Shown: piece by piece, positions 49,852 to 55,504 of the stretch
Numbering within the stretch: position 1 is the stretch's first letter
Layout of the letters: each line of letters starts with the position of its first letter
Source of the DNA: Desulfobacter curvatus DSM 3379
GTDB taxonomy: Bacteria; Desulfobacterota; Desulfobacteria; Desulfobacterales; Desulfobacteraceae
Assembly: GCF_000373985.1 (NCBI RefSeq)
Contig: NZ_KB893060.1
Location: 1 to 55,504, forward strand
Reading direction: 5' to 3'
DNA: 55,504 nt
Program-made: the position numbers and the translations under genes
Notes under the pieces: generated by a model
The model's input: only the letters and a program-made list of their open reading frames with translations
What the model was told of the DNA's origin: nothing
Database searches by the model: none

Positions 49852-50829
49852 ATGAGCAAAGCCATTATAATCAGCAAAACAGGCGGCCCCGAGGTTCTGG
49901 AGTGGAAGGATCATGATCCCGGTCGACCCGGCCCCGGCGAGGTGCTCCTGCGCCATGATGCGGTGGGGCTTAATTTCATTGACGTCTATCACAGGACAGG
50001 ACTTTACCCGGTGGCTGAATCGCCCTTTATACCGGGCCTGGAGGGCGCGGGTATTGTGGAAGCCGTCGGGTCCGGTGTAACCGAGGTTAATGTTGGTGAC
50101 AGGGTGGCCTATGCCGGCGTTCCCATGGGGGCTTATGCTGAGAAACGAGTTATTCCCGCACATCGTCTTGTCTCCCTACCCGAAGAAATACCCACAACAC
50201 AGGCTGCTGCCATAATGCTACAGGGTATGACTGCCCGTTATCTCATCCGGGGGTGCTACTCGGTCAGTGCCGGGGATACCATTCTGGTCCAGGCCGCAGC
50301 TGGAGGGGTCGGGCTGATCCTTTGCCAATGGGCAAGGCATATCGGGGCAAAGGTGATCGGTACGATGGGCTCAGAAGAAAAGGCGGAGCTTGCCCGGGCC
50401 AACGGTTGTGAATTTCCCATCCTTTACAACCATGAAGATTTCCCTCAAAAAGTTAAAGAGATTACAGGCGGCCAAGGGGTTGACGTTGTTTACGATTCTG
50501 TGGGCCAGGCCACCTTCATGAAATCCCTTGACTGTTTAAGGCCCATGGGCATGATGGTCTCTTTCGGGCAGTCATCGGGGGCGGTGCCTGCTTTTGATCC
50601 CGGCATCCTTGCCGCCAAGGGCTCTTTGTTTCTGACCCGGCCAAGCCTTATGGCATATACTGCCCAGCGCAAGGATCTTCTTGATCATGCCAAAGATCTT
50701 TTTGATCATGTTCTCCAAGGGGCAATAAATATCCGGGTCGGCCAGACCTATCCCCTTGCAGATGCGGCCCTGGCGCACACGGAACTGGAAGCACGAAAGA
50801 CAAAAGGGTCATCCATCCTTACCATTTAG
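49852..50829 (+). CDS. qor: NADPH:quinone reductase, medium-chain zeta-crystallin type
   Basis: A 325-residue MDR-family reductase with no zinc ligands. Marks: EVLLRHDAVGLNFIDVYHRT, PGLEGAGIVEAVG, the NADPH loop VQAAAGGVGLILCQWA and the region VVYDSVGQATF. It reduces quinones or enone-type aldehydes with NADPH. ATG 49852 is chosen by family length; ATG 49816 would add 12 residues. The pirin gene follows by 17 bases, so the two form a likely oxidative-stress or xenobiotic unit. Upstream 49695-49851 holds only spacer. Confidence 0.93.
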   Translation: MSKAIIISKTGGPEVLEWKDHDPGRPGPGEVLLRHDAVGLNFIDVYHRTGLYPVAESPFIPGLEGAGIVEAVGSGVTEVNVGDRVAYAGVPMGAYAEKRVIPAHRLVSLPEEIPTTQAAAIMLQGMTARYLIRGCYSVSAGDTILVQAAAGGVGLILCQWARHIGAKVIGTMGSEEKAELARANGCEFPILYNHEDFPQKVKEITGGQGVDVVYDSVGQATFMKSLDCLRPMGMMVSFGQSSGAVPAFDPGILAAKGSLFLTRPSLMAYTAQRKDLLDHAKDLFDHVLQGAINIRVGQTYPLADAALAHTELEARKTKGSSILTI

Positions 50830-50845
50830 AGAAGAGAGGCGAATA

Positions 50846-51874
50846 ATGTCCGAAAACGCTGATTTAAATATCGTTTCAAACATTGAGCCCTTGGGGTTTA
50901 ATTGGCCAACGGTTAATCCGTTTCTTTTTTGTGTTCATCACAAGGACGATTACCCGGCAGGAAACGAACAGTTGGGGCCTGACGCCCCTTTGGCGGGCAG
51001 GAATATCGGTCAGGATTTTACTGTAAAGGATGGGTGGAGGATGTACCATGGACAAAGGGTTCCGGGCTTTCCCGTCCACCCCCATAGAGGTTTTGAAACC
51101 GTTACCATTGTTTTAAACGGATTTGTGGACCATTCCGACTCCCTGGGAGCTGCCGGCCGTTACGGAAACGGAGATGTGCAGTGGATGACGGCGGGAGCCG
51201 GCATCCAGCATGCTGAAATGTTCCCCCTGATTCATCAGGACAAACCCAACCCCCTTGAGCTGTTTCAGGTCTGGCTAAACCTGCCCCGAAAGAAAAAATT
51301 TGCCACCCCCCATTACGCCATGCTGTGGGCGGAACAGATACCCATCCGCCGTGAAAAGGATGCCCAGGGCAGACCCATTGATATAAGGGTGATTGCCGGA
51401 GCGATCCAGGATACCGTTCCCCCGGGTCCTACCCCTGACTCCTGGGCCAATGATCCGGCCAATGAGGTTGCCATATGGTTGGTAAAAATGGGAGCAAATG
51501 CCAGATGGACGCTTCCTGCGGCGTCGGCGGGCATCAACCGGACCCTCTATTTTTATAACGGCGATACGATCCAGGCTGCCGGAACAATGATCAAAGATTA
51601 CCATTCGGCTGATCTGGCTTCAGGTCATCCGGTACCGCTGAAAAACGGCGGCCACGAGGCCCATCTGCTCTTGCTGCAGGGAAAACCAATTAACGAACCC
51701 GTGGCCCAGCACGGACCTTTTGTTATGAACACCCAGGAAGAGATCAGACAGGCCTATGATGATTACCAAAAAACACGGTTTGGCGGATGGCCCTGGTCCC
51801 AACCAGATCCGGTACATGGTTCGGAACAGGGCCGGTTTTCCCAATATACAGACGGCAAAAGGGAAAACAGGTAA
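50846..51874 (+). CDS. pirin-like cupin protein
   Basis: A 342-residue two-cupin pirin homologue. The metal ligands are present in HPHRGFETVTIVLNG and GAGIQHAEM (His, His, His, Glu). AGAGGCG lies before ATG 50846. Pirins may act as quercetinases or redox-linked regulators. It is slightly longer than the usual 230-300 residues because of extra residues in the second cupin and the tail. Linked to the quinone reductase at 49852; the activity here is not known. Confidence 0.9.
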   Translation: MSENADLNIVSNIEPLGFNWPTVNPFLFCVHHKDDYPAGNEQLGPDAPLAGRNIGQDFTVKDGWRMYHGQRVPGFPVHPHRGFETVTIVLNGFVDHSDSLGAAGRYGNGDVQWMTAGAGIQHAEMFPLIHQDKPNPLELFQVWLNLPRKKKFATPHYAMLWAEQIPIRREKDAQGRPIDIRVIAGAIQDTVPPGPTPDSWANDPANEVAIWLVKMGANARWTLPAASAGINRTLYFYNGDTIQAAGTMIKDYHSADLASGHPVPLKNGGHEAHLLLLQGKPINEPVAQHGPFVMNTQEEIRQAYDDYQKTRFGGWPWSQPDPVHGSEQGRFSQYTDGKRENR

Positions 51875-51962
51875 TGCCGAGGTAACATTAACCCCAAGGC
51901 AAGGTGATCTGGACAAATTGTCAATGCTGAACAGATAGTTTCAGATTGACATAATTCCTGGT

Positions 51963-53843
51963 CTACCGCTGGTATCGATACTTCATCACTGACTGCATGT
52001 TACGAATCACCAGGAATGCTTCTTTAAGGAGGTTGCGATCAACGTGAGAAAGGTTGTCCGGTGACACAAAGTTGTCCATTTTCTTGCCGGCTCTGACCTG
52101 TCTTGCCTGGTGCTGAATGCGCAAATTGCTTATAAACTCAAGCGCATCGTGCAGATCCCCGGCACTGTCTTTAGAGATCGCTTTGCTGCTTTCCATCAAA
52201 TCAAGGCGATCCAGGGTATTGATTGCGCTACTGCACTGGGCAAGGGCATAGACACGGACAAGGTCCACAATGGGGACAATGCCATTGAGCTTGATATCAA
52301 ATGTTTGGTCGTGTTCTCCACCTTTGATTAATACAAAATTACGGAAAAATCCCAGCGGTGGTTGGTGGGAAAGCGCGTTCATTGTCATATGGGCCAGGAA
52401 TATTTGATTGTCGCGGGTCTTGCCTAATACATGATCACGCAGGTCTTGAAACAGGTTGCGGTTGCCGTATATGCAACGTAAATCAAAAAAGACACTGGTC
52501 AGCATCAGGGCTTCGGGGTCAGGCCGGTCAATCCACTGATTGAAATTTTTTTTCCAGACTTTCAGAGATTGGCGCCAATCATAGTTGGTTGCCATCATGT
52601 CGCCGGGGCAGTAAATGTAGCCACAGGCGTTGAGTCCATCACAGACATGTCTGGCCAGCAGACTGAAGTATTTGCTATGCTCTTTTGGAATGTAATCATC
52701 CGCCAGGATCAGGATATTATCCTGATCAGTCTTGGCAATCTGTTCCTCTCGCGCCTGGGAGCCTGCGGCAACCCAGGCGTAGGCCACGGGTGCAGGCCCC
52801 AGTCTTTTTTCTGCCAACTGAAGCAGGCGGGTAGTGACGGCATCTGTGATAGACGTAATCAGGTGCCCTATGCTCATGGCTGTTGCTCCGGAGGCAATCA
52901 AATTGACCAGCAGCTCGGGAATCTTTGCCGTTACCTCCTTTATTTTGTCAATATCAGTGTGTTTGTAGATATCACCAATAATATAGACCGTAGGGCAGGT
53001 GTGCTGTCTGGTGAGATCCGTGGTGGTAATCATGCCCGCCAGGCGGTTGTTGGCCATTACCGGCATATGATGGACGTTGTAGCGGACCATTTGAAGCTGG
53101 GCTTTAAAAACAAAATCGCTGCTGTTAATAGTAACCGGGTTCTCGGTCATGATTTCACTTACTCTGTCGTTAAGGTCCAGGTCCTTGGCAATAACCCGGT
53201 TGCGCAGGTCACGGTCGGTAACAATCCCGATCAGTTTTTGTTCGCGGCGTTCTGGTTCGTGGTATATAAGGACTGAAGAGACACGCTTTTGGCTCATTAC
53301 CTGGGCAGTCTCATGTATGGTGGCTGTAACCGGTACTTTGACCGGGGTGCGGCGTAACAGTTCCCTGACCGGTGTATGCATCAAGTTGAGCTGGGTCTGA
53401 TCACTTTGACTGAACAGGCTTGTGGCTTCACGCTGCCGTCTACTTTGCACTTCATCGGAGGTATCGAAGAAACTGTGGCGCTGGACATTTTGATCGCAAA
53501 TCCTGTATAGATCAGCAGCGCGGAGCTGATATACCAGGGTGTCCTCCATGGCAAATGCTTTGAGTTTGTCCCGGCTACCGACGTGGGATGAACGATATCC
53601 AAACATATCATTTTCACCGAGGCGGGCCTGCAGCTCACCGTCCGCTGTATTAAGTTCCACCTTTCCGGTACGGATCAGGTAAAGGTGATCAAATAGGGTT
53701 CCGGTCTCTGGTATCTCGGAACCTCTGCGAAAATAGCGTATCTGTATCTTTTCCGGCAAGTCGGACAACGTTTTTTCCGACAATAGGTCAAATGGATGGT
53801 TGTTTGCCAGAAAGCTGCGTATTTCCTGTAATTCAATATTCAT
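51963..53843 (-). CDS. cNMP-binding, CBS and DUF294 nucleotidyltransferase-like signalling protein
   Basis: A 626-residue soluble protein with four parts: a cyclic-nucleotide-binding domain (20-125, RRGSEIPETGTLFDHLYLIR), a CBS pair (150-280, MSQKRVSSVLIYH, IVTDRDLRNRV and MTENPVTI), a GlnD-like nucleotidyltransferase domain DUF294 (300-440, GSQAREEQIAKTDQDN) and a C-terminal helical domain (about 470-610). The N-x-DQDN acidic signs for metal binding are intact. Proteins with this order lie near acetate uptake and kinase genes in many bacteria and are thought to sense nucleotides, though no such gene is near here. It converges with the pirin gene. Confidence 0.9.
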   Translation of the reverse strand: MNIELQEIRSFLANNHPFDLLSEKTLSDLPEKIQIRYFRRGSEIPETGTLFDHLYLIRTGKVELNTADGELQARLGENDMFGYRSSHVGSRDKLKAFAMEDTLVYQLRAADLYRICDQNVQRHSFFDTSDEVQSRRQREATSLFSQSDQTQLNLMHTPVRELLRRTPVKVPVTATIHETAQVMSQKRVSSVLIYHEPERREQKLIGIVTDRDLRNRVIAKDLDLNDRVSEIMTENPVTINSSDFVFKAQLQMVRYNVHHMPVMANNRLAGMITTTDLTRQHTCPTVYIIGDIYKHTDIDKIKEVTAKIPELLVNLIASGATAMSIGHLITSITDAVTTRLLQLAEKRLGPAPVAYAWVAAGSQAREEQIAKTDQDNILILADDYIPKEHSKYFSLLARHVCDGLNACGYIYCPGDMMATNYDWRQSLKVWKKNFNQWIDRPDPEALMLTSVFFDLRCIYGNRNLFQDLRDHVLGKTRDNQIFLAHMTMNALSHQPPLGFFRNFVLIKGGEHDQTFDIKLNGIVPIVDLVRVYALAQCSSAINTLDRLDLMESSKAISKDSAGDLHDALEFISNLRIQHQARQVRAGKKMDNFVSPDNLSHVDRNLLKEAFLVIRNMQSVMKYRYQR

Positions 53844-53997
53844 CTGTCTTGTTTAATTCCTTTTAAACTGGCGAAAACCATCCTTAAAATTGATGATTAA
53901 GAAGTCATAAGGATTTCAGATGCAAGGCATCAAGGTTGAAGCTGTCGTAATCTACCACAAAATCTTGATAACGCCGAAGATAAAATTTTAATGGCTT

Positions 53998-54031
53998 CCC
54001 CAGACACCTGCTTCACAGGGAAAGTCTGGGG
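53998..54031. terminator. nested hairpin in the 53844-54265 gap
   Basis: CCCCAGAC pairs with GTCTGGGG and inside it CCTG pairs with CAGG around CTTCA. There is no T-run. The gap of 421 bases between the divergent DUF294 and unknown genes holds this stem and otherwise no gene that I can support; a promoter for each side must be present. Confidence 0.5.
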
Positions 54032-54265
54032 GCGTTGTCCGACCAAAAAACAGGGCCTGGTCGAAGGGTAGTCTTCACCTCAGCCCCTTAATTTGGTCTT
54101 CCAGATTTCCGATCCAGGTCACCAATAACAAAAGTAGCCAACGCCGCTTCAATAAAGGCTTGGGAAATATATGAATTGCATCTGAACGAGATAGAGGGTA
54201 AAGATAAAAATTTAAAAATTGGGGAAAGTACGTTTTGCTGGTGGATTCATCATTGGGAGTAGCTT

Positions 54266-55126
54266 GTGGGGAAAAAAGCAAAAAGAAGACTTAAAAAAAC
54301 GATGTCAATCCGTAACACCGCCAACAGGCAATCGCCGTCCCCTATAGTAGAGGTATCAAAGGATTTAATGCCTCAAGGTGGGAATGAGGATAGAAGGCTC
54401 CTAACTACCATGACCAAAGAAATCTATATGCTGGCCAGATTGCATTATGATTTGTTGGATTCAAAAAAAATACATCGGGTATTTTTAAAACTTCGTTGTA
54501 TGCAACATGATTCGTTTCGAGATAGATGGGTATGGCTGTACGAGGCGGAAGCCAAGAGATTGAAGTTCAAGGGCACGTATAAGGATATTCCTATTGAAAG
54601 AAGGCCGATCGTTCTTGGGGCTTTTTTCTTCAGGAACAAGGGCGAAATGGTTCTTGACCTCAATTCCTTTGATCGGGCCATCAAAGCAGTCGTATTTTTC
54701 GACAAATATTTACCAAGAAAGGCCGCTAAGGTTAAAGATATTACTGTTTTGAATAAGTTTCATGATGGTTCGAAAGGATTTGTCCCTAAACACCAGGACT
54801 ATTTCGATAAGGGGCTGGAGGAAGTGATTGATCCCGATGGTCTGATCAATGACCTGAAGATGGCTACGTCCCCTATCGAAAACCCCATGGAAAAAGTCAA
54901 TGCCGCATATCCTCGAATAATGGAAGAGTTTCAAAAATCTATTCCGGAAGTTGAACGTATGCCCATTCATTTCTATGAAGATGGGATATCCAGTCTAAAG
55001 GGGCGTCTCTCCTTGCGGGAAATAATTGCCATGCAACATTGGCAAGGAAATAGCGATTACTCGTTCAATAATGTGTTCGAGCAGATCTTGCCACTGATAC
55101 TGCCATTATCGAAACCCGAAGAATAG
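54266..55126 (+). CDS. protein of unknown function
   Basis: A 286-residue protein from GTG 54266 with GGGAG upstream. The N-terminus is strongly basic (GKKAKRRLKKT) and disordered-looking; residues 45-130 look helical (MTKEIYMLARLHYDLLDSKK and RDRWVWLYEAEAKRLKFKG). There is no signal peptide or membrane helix. I recognise no family. Its base composition is more AT-rich than that of the neighbouring genes, which may point to transfer, and the left part could bind nucleic acid. No partner gene is visible up to the edge. Confidence 0.7.
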   Translation: MGKKAKRRLKKTMSIRNTANRQSPSPIVEVSKDLMPQGGNEDRRLLTTMTKEIYMLARLHYDLLDSKKIHRVFLKLRCMQHDSFRDRWVWLYEAEAKRLKFKGTYKDIPIERRPIVLGAFFFRNKGEMVLDLNSFDRAIKAVVFFDKYLPRKAAKVKDITVLNKFHDGSKGFVPKHQDYFDKGLEEVIDPDGLINDLKMATSPIENPMEKVNAAYPRIMEEFQKSIPEVERMPIHFYEDGISSLKGRLSLREIIAMQHWQGNSDYSFNNVFEQILPLILPLSKPEE

Positions 55127-55504
55127 AAGGGGAGAAAATCGAATCAGACTGATCATTAGGCCTTGATTATTGATTTATAACCAATGAATAAACCGGTGAC
55201 GGGCTTAAGGAATCGACAAAAAACATGATATACATACCACCACAATCGATTATTTTCGCGATTCCGAAACATATCAGTAAGGATTATTGGGGAGGCAGAT
55301 CTGATATAAATTCCAGGGCAAGATTAATATCAACCCAAGTTTTCGATTGCAAATTATAACTTATTGTAATCACGCGGATTGTTGTTTTTAAGTTCCTGGT
55401 TATGGCACTACTTTTGTCTAAAAATGTTTTTAATCACCGGCCCTGGATATAAACCTATCTCCAAAGCTTTATAAATTTTTTGTTGTCTGGGTTCTGGTCG
55501 TGTG
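55127..55504. other. no gene recognised at right edge
   Basis: This AT-rich stretch of 378 bases holds no frame I can support; a 44-codon frame from 55225 lacks a ribosome site and a known pattern. It may be the spacer before a gene outside the window. Confidence 0.6.

Noticed and set aside
55225..55359. A 44-codon plus-strand frame near the right edge
   Set aside because: No ribosome site, no hydrophobic or known pattern, and AT-rich context; likely chance.

Overview
The window looks like chromosomal DNA of a sulfate-reducing member of the Desulfobacterota, probably near the Desulfobacteraceae. The basis is a siroheme decarboxylase-type protein (the heme route of sulfate reducers), a QrcD/NrfD-type quinone-interacting membrane protein, ferredoxin-linked indolepyruvate oxidoreductase, TRAP transport and sigma54-linked two-component control, at moderate GC. 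No rRNA, tRNA, CRISPR array, complete insertion sequence or prophage was seen. The assignment is inferred from gene content only.

Layout. 1-720: AT-rich junction with the start of a DruA-like (DUF4338) gene leaving the left edge and a cut-off SpoIIAA-like fragment. 723-4452: a LysR regulator divergent from an Old Yellow Enzyme and an exported SGNH hydrolase. 4453-7000: an accessory stretch with 3' remnants of pyrF and an Asp/Glu racemase, strong hairpins, a membrane aspartic protease with a zinc ribbon, and a MerR regulator preceded by a small protein homologous to the regulator's own C-terminal domain. 7235-17013: an aromatic keto-acid/aryl-acid module (aminotransferase, permease, iorAB, paaK, TRAP dctPQM). 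17170-19322: an unknown exported protein and an ornithine aminotransferase. 19406-23301: a ZraP-like protein divergent from a ZraSR-like pair, with sigma54 promoters and tandem palindromes. 23526-27320: RlpA-like lipoprotein and a large divergent bifunctional penicillin-binding protein.

27361-34665: GntR regulator with trpBA, a VapBC-type toxin-antitoxin pair, and mtnA, siroheme decarboxylase, radical SAM and DUF1178 genes. 34794-37888: a zinc uptake operon (znuA, znuC, znuB, zur) behind a Zur-like box, where znuC appears to lack a normal start codon. 37939-44145: TetR regulator and an RND efflux operon with two nearly identical operators; the pump gene runs without a stop into a complete TolC-like protein. 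44157-48681 (minus strand): QrcD-like membrane protein and a large MalT/SARP-like regulator. 48798-55126: an intergenic repeat, a frameshifted PEGA-domain pseudogene, quinone reductase, pirin, a cNMP/CBS/DUF294 signalling protein and an unrecognised gene.

The items most worth a second look are the RND-TolC single reading frame, the MerR gene with its free-standing sensor-domain homologue, three copies of a structured intergenic repeat (one abutting a truncated pyrF), and the missing canonical start of znuC.
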